Below, in pieces: positions 37,960 through 46,491 of a stretch of 53,206 nucleotides of DNA. The translations under genes were made by a program, and so were the position numbers. The notes beneath the pieces were generated by a model, which searched no databases, was not told the origin of the DNA, and saw nothing but the letters and a program-made list of their open reading frames with translations. The stretch covers positions 1 through 53,206 of the forward strand of contig CAJKMA010000013.1 of NCBI GenBank assembly GCA_905200905.1. Direction: 5' to 3'. Numbering within the stretch: position 1 is the first letter of the stretch; each line of letters starts with the position of its first letter. The DNA is from an uncultured Bacillota bacterium. Its GTDB lineage: Bacteria > Bacillota > Clostridia > Lachnospirales > Lachnospiraceae.

Positions 37960-39012
37960 TCACATAGATTCTAACTTAGGTTTTTCAATGAAGCGGTACC
38001 AATACCCAAAGCGCTGCTTCTGTCTGGAACTGCCACCAGTTTCCTTAAAATACGGAAAGCCAAACATATTTGCCATAAGAGCCTCCTGACGTTCATAAAA
38101 TCCTGGAATTCCCAATATGTAGGCTCCATCCTCTTCCCTTCTGGCAAGAATCACGTATCCGTATTTCCCATATCCGTGGCGTAGGAAATTATTATAAAGT
38201 AACCCCTGATCCTTTCTGTCCAACAGTGCAAAATCCTCTCTAGTTAATTTCCTACAATCAGAAAAACTATTATCGCAAAAAAACACTTCTTCCTGTCTCC
38301 TAACTGGCATAGAAGGCTCTTCTTGTGCTATTTTTTCTGTTGGCTCTTGAATCAAAGTCTCTTCTATGATGGAAGTTCTGGGCTGAGGCTCCATCTCTTC
38401 CACTTCTTTTATTTCTCCCTGTTCCCCTTCTTCTGGTTGAACATCTTTTAATACGATTCCCACTTCTTCCCTGGCGTTTTCTTCTGCCTCTAATTCTGTC
38501 TGTTCTACTATCTCCTCTCCTGGTTCTATGTTTCTCTTTTCTATTTCCTCCTGAAGCATAACATCTCTTTCTTCTTCCTTTTGTGTATTTTCCTGTTCTG
38601 CTGCCTGCATTTTCCCCTCTTCAGGTATGTGAATTTCATGAAGTCGAATAGGTTTATCATCCCATCCACTTCCGTAGAATATTCCCGAATCTGTCTGTAC
38701 AATCAGACCACACAAATCCTCTAATGCATATCCACTGTCTCCCATATGTTCAGAGGACATTTCCTGTTCAAACCGGATGCTGTCTCCTGCAAGGTCACAG
38801 CTTCCAAGTAAAATTCCCTTGCAAGACTGTTTTTCCCTTACATACCCATAAATTTTCGCTGGCACAGGAACACTACTGCAAACCCCTGATAATCTGTACT
38901 GCATCCTACATATACCATCTCTGGATTCTACCTTGATAAAGCCTTTTCCGTTTCCTTTTTTCCCATCTGGATATTCATATACATAGGCTATAAATCTACG
39001 ATATCCTGCCAT
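37960..39012 (-). CDS. DUF6128-like Lachnospiraceae protein
   Basis: This 350-residue protein starts MAGYRRFIAYVYEYPDGKKG. An N-terminal beta-rich domain (about 1-125) includes GNGKGFIKVESRDGICRMQY and FYGSGWDDKPIRLHEIHIPE. It is followed by about 110 residues of Glu-rich linker and a C-terminal domain (LLYNNFLRHGYGKYGYVILA, GIPGFYERQEALMANMFGFP). This architecture matches a DUF6128-type family typical of Lachnospiraceae, though I cannot confirm the name. No known function. Confidence 0.65.
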   Translation of the reverse strand: MAGYRRFIAYVYEYPDGKKGNGKGFIKVESRDGICRMQYRLSGVCSSVPVPAKIYGYVREKQSCKGILLGSCDLAGDSIRFEQEMSSEHMGDSGYALEDLCGLIVQTDSGIFYGSGWDDKPIRLHEIHIPEEGKMQAAEQENTQKEEERDVMLQEEIEKRNIEPGEEIVEQTELEAEENAREEVGIVLKDVQPEEGEQGEIKEVEEMEPQPRTSIIEETLIQEPTEKIAQEEPSMPVRRQEEVFFCDNSFSDCRKLTREDFALLDRKDQGLLYNNFLRHGYGKYGYVILARREEDGAYILGIPGFYERQEALMANMFGFPYFKETGGSSRQKQRFGYWYRFIEKPKLESM

Positions 39013-39099
39013 AGTCCCTCTTTCTTTGTATACTATATAACAGCATACATAACACTTTATCTCTAAAGCATATGCGGAAATTTATGTTTTAGAACTAAA

Positions 39100-39139
39100 A
39101 AAGGTGCATCAAACCCATTTTCAAGTTTGATGCACCTTT
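39100..39139 (-). terminator. Intrinsic terminator of the flavodoxin operon
   Basis: A perfect 15-bp stem (39100-39114 with 39125-39139) surrounds a 10-base loop and continues on the minus strand with TTTAGTTC. It lies directly after the flavodoxin-like gene stop. Confidence 0.85.
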
Positions 39140-39144
39140 CACCA

Positions 39145-39765
39145 TTACCGTATAAAATTTGTTCTACTTCCTCGCTCTGCCTTAGGTACTTCAATTCCCT
39201 TCTCTTTTCCTGCCTGGAAACACTTCATCATCCATGCCAGATTGCGTGCAAGATTTCTCATGGTCTGCAACCCTTCTTCGTCCTGCTCTGCCTCTCCTTC
39301 TGCTGCCCCATGAGCAATGTTCCAGTATGTAGAACCTGCTACAGGCATTTGAGAAATACCAAAATATTTATTCAAGACATCAAAAGATGCTGTGGTTCCT
39401 CCTCTTCTGGCTACAGCAACCGCTGCCCCTGGTTTAAAAGCAAAAGACCTTCCGCTGCTGTAGAAAACCCTGTCTAAGAAAGAGAGAATTCTTCCGCTTG
39501 GATGAGCATAATACACCGGTGTCCCGAAGACAAATCCATCGCATTCTTTTGCTTTTTTCACAAATTCATTGACCCTATCATCTTCAAAAACACAGCCTTT
39601 TTCACTGCATTTTCCACATCCGATACAATCTCTCACAGGTGCCGGACCCATCTGAAAAATTTCATACTCAATCCCTTCCTGCTCCAGAGTTTTAGCGATT
39701 TCCCAAAGAGCTATATAGGTATTTCCATTCTGACGTGAACTTCCATTTAACAATAAAACTTTCAT
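39145..39765 (-). CDS. Flavodoxin-like NAD(P)H oxidoreductase
   Basis: This 206-residue protein has a flavodoxin-like FMN-binding fold: MKVLLLNGSSRQNGNTYIAL, VFGTPVYYAHPSGRILSFLD and VARRGGTTASF. A four-cysteine ferredoxin-like insertion CIGCGKCSEKGC sits at about 53-64. This resembles iron-sulfur flavoproteins or NADPH-dependent FMN reductases. Role unknown, with redox detoxification or electron transfer likely. It is the last gene of a three-gene run with a BMP-like fusion and a phosphoesterase. Confidence 0.85.
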   Translation of the reverse strand: MKVLLLNGSSRQNGNTYIALWEIAKTLEQEGIEYEIFQMGPAPVRDCIGCGKCSEKGCVFEDDRVNEFVKKAKECDGFVFGTPVYYAHPSGRILSFLDRVFYSSGRSFAFKPGAAVAVARRGGTTASFDVLNKYFGISQMPVAGSTYWNIAHGAAEGEAEQDEEGLQTMRNLARNLAWMMKCFQAGKEKGIEVPKAERGSRTNFIR

Positions 39766-39790
39766 ATTTGCATTTCCTTTCTCAAACCAT

Positions 39791-40381
39791 TTATATTTCT
39801 ATGATACAGCGTTCAAACGCATTCACTACTGTTGTATCACGATACTGATCATAACGCTTCTGCCCTCTTGCATAGTTTAAATGTACGTGTCCGTGAAGAA
39901 AATATTTTGGCTTATATTTCTCCAACAAATCCAGAAACACCTGAAATCCCTGGTGTGGCAAATCTCTGCCGTCATTGAGCTGGTATGCAGGAGAATGGGT
40001 TACTAATATATCAAATCCCCGCTTCTTAAATAGTTTAAACCTCAGTTTCCGCACCCTCTTCTGCATTTCCTTTTCTGTATATTGATGATCCCCTTGGGTA
40101 TAGCGCATAGAACCTCCAAGCCCCAGAATCCGCACTCCTTCGTATACAAAAATATCATCCTCTATACAAGTACATCCTTCCGGCGGAATCCTGTCATATT
40201 TCCCATCATGATTTCCATGAACATATAGCACCGGCGCTGTTGTCATAGTCACCAAAAAGGACAGATATCTTGGGTCTAAATCACCACAGGAAATAATCAA
40301 ATCAATGTCTGCAACTTTACTTTTATCAAAAAAATCCCACAGAGAGGCACATTCCTCATCTGCAATGGCAAGTATTTTCAT
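39791..40381 (-). CDS. Metallophosphoesterase
   Basis: This 196-residue protein has the calcineurin-like motifs: DLIISCGDLDPRYLSFL (GD), LYVHGNHDGKYD (GNHD) and YFLHGHVHLNYARG (GHVH). These bind two metal ions. The family (YfcE-like) acts on cyclic nucleotides or phosphodiesters. The substrate is unknown. It lies 4 bp after the BMP-like gene, so they are probably one operon. Confidence 0.9.
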   Translation of the reverse strand: MKILAIADEECASLWDFFDKSKVADIDLIISCGDLDPRYLSFLVTMTTAPVLYVHGNHDGKYDRIPPEGCTCIEDDIFVYEGVRILGLGGSMRYTQGDHQYTEKEMQKRVRKLRFKLFKKRGFDILVTHSPAYQLNDGRDLPHQGFQVFLDLLEKYKPKYFLHGHVHLNYARGQKRYDQYRDTTVVNAFERCIIEI

Positions 40382-40385
40382 AATT

Positions 40386-42302
40386 CTATATCTGCCCTTT
40401 CTCTTTGTTCACACCCTGCTGCAAAGTCACAGGTTTTGCCTGCTCCTGTAAATCTTCTGTCTTTGGTATAATACCCACTACATTCTCTGCCAGCCAATCC
40501 ATGGTAATAATTTCCTCTGGTGTCAATCTCCGTTTCGGGTCTCCCTGCACCATACCATTCTGAGAATACAAAACACCAGAAAATGGGCTAAACTGCTGGG
40601 AAACTATACTCTGTTTCAAAAGTTCCATAAGGCGTTTTGTCTCTGCCGGAATATTTTTTGAACAAATCACATCAATAACCCCTGCAGACATCCCCCACCA
40701 ATAGTTGATTGCTTTCTTCTCATAACTGTTATCGTCATATTTCCAGGTTCCATCCATAATGGTACGAATAAGCTGTTCATAAAATTTACCCCAATGCCAT
40801 AGCGGCATTGCCAGACTTCTGGTGTGTTCTCCATCTAATGTATAAAGTCCAAATTCCCTGGTAGACTCTTCTGGAATCACCATATCTTTTCCTGAAATAC
40901 ATCCTGCACCAATTTCTTTTAACCGTTCTGCAATATCAATATCTTTCATAGAAGACCATTCCAAATACACTTTGGCCCTTGGATTTACCATCTTTGCACC
41001 AATAGCAAAAGCATTAATATTAGCAATAGAGCCATAAATAGGATAATCCCCTACATAAGCCAGCTTATCATTGGTAGTAAGTGCACCTGCCAAAGCTCCC
41101 ATCAGGAATTTTGCTTCATGCATTCTAGCATAATAGGTACGGATATAGCGGTGGGAGGTATTCAAGGAACAATTAAGGATTCGAACCTCCGGATTCTCAA
41201 TCGCCGCTTTTACACTGGCCTGGGCAAAAGACGGAGAAGTGGTAAAAATAATATTGCTGCCACGATTAATGGCCGCTTCAATATAATTATCTATATTCTC
41301 CTGGGTTGCATTGTCATAATAGAAAGTTGTAATTTCATCAGGGAATGCCTGTTCCAAATACAATCTTCCCAGCTCATGCGCATAAATCCAGGCAGAAGAT
41401 ACCGGTGTCTTAGCATAGATAAACGCTACCTTCAAACGGGATACACTGGTTGGAAGAATTCGGCTTAAAAGTGGCTTTTTCTCCTTTGTAGGATCCATTT
41501 TTAAGTCAATCACATCTTCTGTCTCTAATAACAGAAATTCTTCCCAGGTCTTAGCAACTAAGTCATTTAATTCACTAGTTGTTTTCTCCAGAAGTTCTTC
41601 ATACCCATATACACTTAAAAATGCTAAAAATGCATCGCCTTCTGTAATAGATAGTTTATCTCCCCCTTTAGCTCTATATTCCATCTGGAAACGGTAAAAG
41701 ACAGAGCTGAAGTTTTCTCTATCCTCATCAGACCACATTTCTCCTGGTTCTTTTCCTAAAGCTGCCTGGAGTTTCGGAAAATTTCCCACTTTTGACATAT
41801 ACAGATAATTTACTTTTGACACATTATAAAAATCCATATACTCATAATAAATCACATTTTCCTTCTCATTCGTTCGTTTTGGAACAATGCGGATTACCGT
41901 TCCTGGAATAGAATCAACGTCAAAGTATTTTGCAACACTGACCCTTTTATTTCCTTCCTCAACGTAAAATTTATTCATGTACTCGTACGCTTTAATTGGT
42001 TCCCGTATTCCTTCTTCCAGGTGGCTAGTGCTTAAAGTTGCCCATTTACGGGCAAATTCTGAATTTTGCTTTAAAATAGGCATGAAATTGCTGGCAAATG
42101 CATTGCTTCTTCCATCAGTTCTAGTACCTACTATCTGATTTGAAGGAATCTGAACAAGTCCCAGCGGAACTTCTGAGTAAGAACCCTTTGGCGGTAAAAT
42201 ATCGTCTAACACTTCCAATGTCGGCTGCAATCCTCTCATCATACGGGACTGATATTCTTTTTTTCCCAGTTTTTGCGCTTTTGCGTAATCTTCGTCTGCC
42301 AT
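40386..42302 (-). CDS. ParB-like plus BMP/PnrA-like fusion protein
   Basis: This 638-residue protein appears to have two parts. Residues 45-140 look like a ParB/Srx-like domain (VPLGLVQIPSNQIVGTRTDG, KFYVEEGNKRVSVAKYF). From about 300 the sequence follows the BMP/PnrA nucleoside-binding family (SRLKVAFIYAKTPVSSAWIY, NRGSNIIFTTSPSFAQASVK, AYVGDYPIYGSIANINAFAI, KDIDIAERLKEIGAG). No signal peptide or lipobox is present, so it is likely cytoplasmic, unlike normal BMP lipoproteins. Role unknown, perhaps ligand sensing. Confidence 0.8.
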   Translation of the reverse strand: MADEDYAKAQKLGKKEYQSRMMRGLQPTLEVLDDILPPKGSYSEVPLGLVQIPSNQIVGTRTDGRSNAFASNFMPILKQNSEFARKWATLSTSHLEEGIREPIKAYEYMNKFYVEEGNKRVSVAKYFDVDSIPGTVIRIVPKRTNEKENVIYYEYMDFYNVSKVNYLYMSKVGNFPKLQAALGKEPGEMWSDEDRENFSSVFYRFQMEYRAKGGDKLSITEGDAFLAFLSVYGYEELLEKTTSELNDLVAKTWEEFLLLETEDVIDLKMDPTKEKKPLLSRILPTSVSRLKVAFIYAKTPVSSAWIYAHELGRLYLEQAFPDEITTFYYDNATQENIDNYIEAAINRGSNIIFTTSPSFAQASVKAAIENPEVRILNCSLNTSHRYIRTYYARMHEAKFLMGALAGALTTNDKLAYVGDYPIYGSIANINAFAIGAKMVNPRAKVYLEWSSMKDIDIAERLKEIGAGCISGKDMVIPEESTREFGLYTLDGEHTRSLAMPLWHWGKFYEQLIRTIMDGTWKYDDNSYEKKAINYWWGMSAGVIDVICSKNIPAETKRLMELLKQSIVSQQFSPFSGVLYSQNGMVQGDPKRRLTPEEIITMDWLAENVVGIIPKTEDLQEQAKPVTLQQGVNKEKGQI

Positions 42303-42411
42303 GGTATCCTCCTTTTTTATAATTGATTGTTCATTTTAGTTACTTGTTTTATGGTTTTATTATAGGGATTTATCCCTGGAAAATCAACAGATTGATTGTA
42401 CACGATTCCTG

Positions 42412-43752
42412 TTATTTTAACTTCTTCATAAAATTTTTATATAAAATACAGCCAGTCACTGCTGCTATGAATTCAGCTGCCGGAAAGGTAGCCCAAACGC
42501 CATAAATTCCTACTGTTTTTGCAACAATTGCAGATAAGGGAATAATAATCACCAGTTGGCGAAGTAGAGAAATCGCCAGCGACTGTCCCCCTTTTCCCAA
42601 GGCTTCAAAAGCCCCTGAAAGCACACATCCCACTGTAGAAATCAAAAATCCACCGGCAATAATACGCAGCATAGGAACACCAATTTCCAACATCTCTGCA
42701 TTGGCATCAAATAACTGCATAATCCCTTGAGGAAAGGCCATAAAGAGCACAGTTCCAAGAGCCATAATCACACCAACAGCCTCTAAACTCGCCTTTAAAG
42801 TTTCCTTCATCCGTTTTCTATTTCCTGCCCCATAGTTATAACTCATAATTGGTCTCATTCCTTGAATCACACCATTTGCAGGCATATATACAAAAGTCTG
42901 AATCTTAATGTACAATCCAAAAACAGCAATCGCTGTAGCTGAAAAGGCTGCCAGTACAGAGTTTAATGCTGCTACTAAAACGGACGGCAGAGACATCATA
43001 ATTGCCGATGGAATCCCCACTGTATAAATCTTCCACAACATGTTCTTCTCAAAGTGAAATCCTTTCAAACGAATCTGAATAGACGTACATTTTTTCAGGA
43101 AGAATATCATAGAAATCCCTGCTGCAAAAATCTGAGAAGCTACGGTTGCAATAGCCGCTCCCTGAACTCCCATAGCTGGAATATGAAACCATCCAAAAAT
43201 AAAAACAGGGTCTAGAATAATATTTAAAATAGCGCCTACTCCTTGAAAAATCATAGGCAGAACCATACTCCCCGTTGACTGAAACAGCTTTTCTGCATAC
43301 AAATGATACATACTTCCAACACTAAAACACAAGACAATCTGTGTATACTGGCAGCTCATCTTATAAATCTGGGGATTACTTGTAAAATTACTCAAAAATG
43401 GACCTGTAACAAAAAGCCCCATCAACACAAATAATATCCAGTGAATACCACTTAACAAAAATCCATGAGTAGCAGCAGAGGTCACCTCGTTCTCATCCTT
43501 TGCTCCCAGTGCCCTGGCTACACAAGAGTTTAACCCGATTCCAAAGCCACAGGACACAGCAATAATGAGATTTTGCAGTGGAAATGCAATAGACACTGCT
43601 GTCAAAGCATCTTCACTCACCCTGGCTACATACATGCTGTCCACAATATTATATAAGGCCTGTATTAACATGGAAATCATAGGCGGCACAGACATAGAAA
43701 TCAAAAGGGGCATTACCTTTCTGGTTCCCATGATATTTTCTGTTTTTTCCAT
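42412..43752 (-). CDS. MATE-family efflux transporter
   Basis: The start at 43752 follows GAGG, and upstream codons from a TTG at 43773 are less likely. The 446-residue protein has about 12 membrane segments in two six-helix halves. Family-typical regions include LLISMSVPPMISMLIQALYN (TM1), DSMYVARVSEDALTAVSIAF and GANGVIQGMRP-like text (NGVIQGMRPIMSYNYGAGNR). It probably exports drugs or metabolites with Na+ or H+. No cognate regulator is adjacent. Confidence 0.92.
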   Translation of the reverse strand: MEKTENIMGTRKVMPLLISMSVPPMISMLIQALYNIVDSMYVARVSEDALTAVSIAFPLQNLIIAVSCGFGIGLNSCVARALGAKDENEVTSAATHGFLLSGIHWILFVLMGLFVTGPFLSNFTSNPQIYKMSCQYTQIVLCFSVGSMYHLYAEKLFQSTGSMVLPMIFQGVGAILNIILDPVFIFGWFHIPAMGVQGAAIATVASQIFAAGISMIFFLKKCTSIQIRLKGFHFEKNMLWKIYTVGIPSAIMMSLPSVLVAALNSVLAAFSATAIAVFGLYIKIQTFVYMPANGVIQGMRPIMSYNYGAGNRKRMKETLKASLEAVGVIMALGTVLFMAFPQGIMQLFDANAEMLEIGVPMLRIIAGGFLISTVGCVLSGAFEALGKGGQSLAISLLRQLVIIIPLSAIVAKTVGIYGVWATFPAAEFIAAVTGCILYKNFMKKLK

Positions 43753-43966
43753 TCCTTCATACCTCTTTTCCAAAATTTTGTACCTTACAAAGAATAGCTA
43801 CTTAGAAACGGTTTGTCAACGTCTTTTCGTACTGCACAATACTATGATAGTTGCGAGCCTAAATACATATCATAACCAGGGTTAAAAGTCCTCTTTACAA
43901 ACTATCCTTTTTATCTTAGACTATATAAGATTTAATAAATAGTTTCTCAAGAAAGGGTGTTTATCA

Positions 43967-45151
43967 TTGTTTAAAGACAAAAATCAAAATAAACAATTTT
44001 TATGCAGTTATGGCGTATTTATCATAAACGGTATGCTTGCACTGTCTATTGGATCTCTGCTTCCCTATATCCGAGATTCTCTTGGACTTCAATATGCCTT
44101 TTGCGGTATGATTGTCAGCCTGCATTCTATCGGAAACCTGATTTCGGGATTTGCATGCGGTGCATTAGCTGCTGTATGGGGACGAAAAAAGAGTATCTTA
44201 TTTTTTAATTCTTTTTTTGCAATCTCTTACTTGCTGATTCTCCTGTCAGACAATCCTTTTTTGCTGGCTCTATCCTTTTTTCTCACAGGAATGGCAAGAG
44301 GCGCTACCAGTAACTTCTGCAATACCTCTATTAATGAACTGGCTCCTGGAAAAGCATCTCTGCTCAATGGTCTGCACGCCATGTTTGCTATAGGAGCTTT
44401 TTCCTTCCCGTTATTGTTACTGGCACTGACAACTAGCAATGCCTCTAATTGGATTTATGCCAGCTATTTCATGCTAATCATGGGGATTTTAAGCTGGATT
44501 CTGTATTTTATCATTCCTGCCTCCACGGATCCTGTAAAAATCCAAAAAGAAAAACCCGCTTCAGATTTTTCTTTTTTTAAGGAACCTTTATTTTACCTTT
44601 GCACTTTAACCCTTTTCTTCTACTTATGTGCAGAGCAGGGTGTTATCGGCTGGATGATTACTTACTTTAAAGACACCGGAATGCTTCCTGAATCTCTTTC
44701 CCAGGTAACTGCCGGTCTGCTCTGGGTCATGATTCTGGTTGGAAGGCTTTTAACTGCGTGGTTGTCTACAAAAATAGAAAAAGAATGGCTTTTGCTCATT
44801 ATGAGCATTGGCATGGTTGGATTTTTCCTGATGCTTCTGTTCAGTTCCTCTACATCATGGATTCTTTTGGGTATTATGGGCTTTGGATTCAGTATGGCAG
44901 GGCTCTATCCTACAACCGTATCCTTCGCTGGAAGCATTATTCAAAAATATGCTCTGGCATGGAGCTTCATTCTGACTATCGCAAGTCTCGGTGCAATCAT
45001 CATGCCTTCGATTATCGGTAAAATCGCTGAAACTGCTGGTATTTACTATGGTATGCAATCTATTATTGCAGTTGTAATTATTGACTTCTTGTGTGTTGTT
45101 ATACTGGTATGGTATATACGAAAATTAAGAAAAAACAAGATTACCGCATAA
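43967..45151 (+). CDS. MFS transporter
   Basis: The 394-residue protein starts at a TTG (MFKDKNQNKQFLCSYGVFII) behind a GGG-rich site. It has 12 predicted membrane segments. The loop-2/3 motif appears as CGALAAVWGRKKSILFFNSF, and the mid-protein loop is charged (IPASTDPVKIQKEKPASDFS). Substrate unknown. It is divergent from the MATE gene with a 190-bp gap that holds only weak promoter-like text. Confidence 0.92.
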   Translation: MFKDKNQNKQFLCSYGVFIINGMLALSIGSLLPYIRDSLGLQYAFCGMIVSLHSIGNLISGFACGALAAVWGRKKSILFFNSFFAISYLLILLSDNPFLLALSFFLTGMARGATSNFCNTSINELAPGKASLLNGLHAMFAIGAFSFPLLLLALTTSNASNWIYASYFMLIMGILSWILYFIIPASTDPVKIQKEKPASDFSFFKEPLFYLCTLTLFFYLCAEQGVIGWMITYFKDTGMLPESLSQVTAGLLWVMILVGRLLTAWLSTKIEKEWLLLIMSIGMVGFFLMLLFSSSTSWILLGIMGFGFSMAGLYPTTVSFAGSIIQKYALAWSFILTIASLGAIIMPSIIGKIAETAGIYYGMQSIIAVVIIDFLCVVILVWYIRKLRKNKITA

Positions 45152-45157
45152 TTTAAG

Positions 45158-45179
45158 GGGGCTGTCCGTTGACAGCCCC
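45158..45179 (+). terminator. Hairpin between MFS and jetD ends
   Basis: GGGGCTGTC (45158-45166) pairs with GACAGCCCC (45171-45179) around a four-base loop. It lies between the convergent MFS and jetD genes. No T-run follows on either strand, so termination strength is uncertain. Confidence 0.55.
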
Positions 45180-45204
45180 ACAAAGCTTTCAGATTTCCAG
45201 GAAA

Positions 45205-46488
45205 TCATTCCAGATAAACTTGCAGCATAGTCTCCTGATAAGCCGCTCGTTTTCGTTTCTGCATCCCTTCTTTAATGTCCTGTAATTCCTGCATATAAAC
45301 ATGTTCCAACTTTTTTATCCGGCTCTCACTCAGCCTTACAGAAGACAGATACTGCTCATACCACTGCACCTCATATTTCCAAAAATGCAGTGTTTCTCCA
45401 TATCTTTCTTTCAACCTCTGCGCAATCAAAAGTCCTTCTGGGTCAAAATCTCCTGCATACCAAAATCTATGGTTTTCTTTTAAAAAATCCAGCAAAAGCA
45501 AAGCCGCAAGCCTGGGCTGTCCGCTAACGCAAACTGCTGCACAAGCTGGATTTTGGCTTGTCAGGACAGAAAACACTGCCGGATTTTCCACCACATAAAT
45601 ATCTTTTTGCTGTGCCCTGATTTCGCCGATTCCCCCAAGAGTACGCAAAGTCAGACGCACAGGCTCCTGTTCTCTCAAAAATCCTTCGATTCCTTCATGC
45701 ATACTCCCATCTTGTTTCCATGCATGAAGACCATAAGCCAGTGTTTCGTTAGACAAGTCATCTTTTAGAATCCCTGCCTGATACAGCAGATGGTTTCTCT
45801 CTTCTGCCGGCGAGATTTCTTTCTCATAACTACCTAGAAACTGAGATTTCAGGAATAAAATCAAGAGTTTTTCTGCTGTTTCTCCGATATCAAAGTAATG
45901 AGGATTCCCCGTTGTCTGCGCTGCGAATACCGCCAGAAGCTGTCTCTTTTTTATGTAGTTAAGCTGCTCTGAGGCCCTCATAACATTCTCCAGAATTTCT
46001 TTCAGTTTCACAGAATTTTCCCTGTATTGCTGCATCAAAAGCTCATACCCGCTCCCTCGATTTTCTAAGACCTCCTTAAGCCATTTTCCTGCCGGATTTT
46101 CTTCCTGACCTTCCAGAATTTGTGCAAAACAGGAATTTCTTTTCTCTTCTTCTTTCTGTTTTTCCTCTTTCTTCACAGTCAATTTTGTGCCGAAATAAGC
46201 CTGTAGGAGCATTTCTCCTGAAATCCCGTAAAACCTGCTTTCACCAAGGCGTTTTTCCAACAATTGGGCGGAAACCGTCACAGTTTTGTTCTCTGTGTAA
46301 TCCTTTTGCAGAAATCCACCTAACTGCTGCTTTTCTTCCAAGGTAAGCCCTGACAGAACCACTTTTCCACCCATATGTCCAAGGCTTGCATACTTTTCTC
46401 TGAACTTTTGAAAAAGTTTTTCATAAACTGGACGCTGCCTGAAATAGTCCAGGCATTCTGTCAACTTTTTCGGTTCCATTTCAGCCAT
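45205..46488 (-). CDS. jetD: Wadjet defence protein JetD (nuclease subunit)
   Basis: This 427-residue protein resembles the DUF3323/DUF2399 architecture. The N-terminal region (YFRQRPVYEKLFQKFREKYA, GGKVVLSGLTLEEKQQLGGF) is followed by a Toprim-like catalytic part. There AAVCVSGQPRLAALLLLDFL precedes RFWYAGDFDPEGLLIAQRLK, whose GDFDPEG acidic motif binds metal. JetD is the topoisomerase VI A-like nuclease that cuts plasmid DNA extruded by JetABC. The gene lies 3 bp after jetC and closes the operon. Confidence 0.85.
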   Translation of the reverse strand: MAEMEPKKLTECLDYFRQRPVYEKLFQKFREKYASLGHMGGKVVLSGLTLEEKQQLGGFLQKDYTENKTVTVSAQLLEKRLGESRFYGISGEMLLQAYFGTKLTVKKEEKQKEEEKRNSCFAQILEGQEENPAGKWLKEVLENRGSGYELLMQQYRENSVKLKEILENVMRASEQLNYIKKRQLLAVFAAQTTGNPHYFDIGETAEKLLILFLKSQFLGSYEKEISPAEERNHLLYQAGILKDDLSNETLAYGLHAWKQDGSMHEGIEGFLREQEPVRLTLRTLGGIGEIRAQQKDIYVVENPAVFSVLTSQNPACAAVCVSGQPRLAALLLLDFLKENHRFWYAGDFDPEGLLIAQRLKERYGETLHFWKYEVQWYEQYLSSVRLSESRIKKLEHVYMQELQDIKEGMQKRKRAAYQETMLQVYLE

Positions 46489-46491
46489 ATT

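Noticed and set aside
37688..37963. Upstream extension of tadA
   Set aside because: It runs through the tRNA-Ser gene and the terminator. The good ribosome site and domain start are at 37687.
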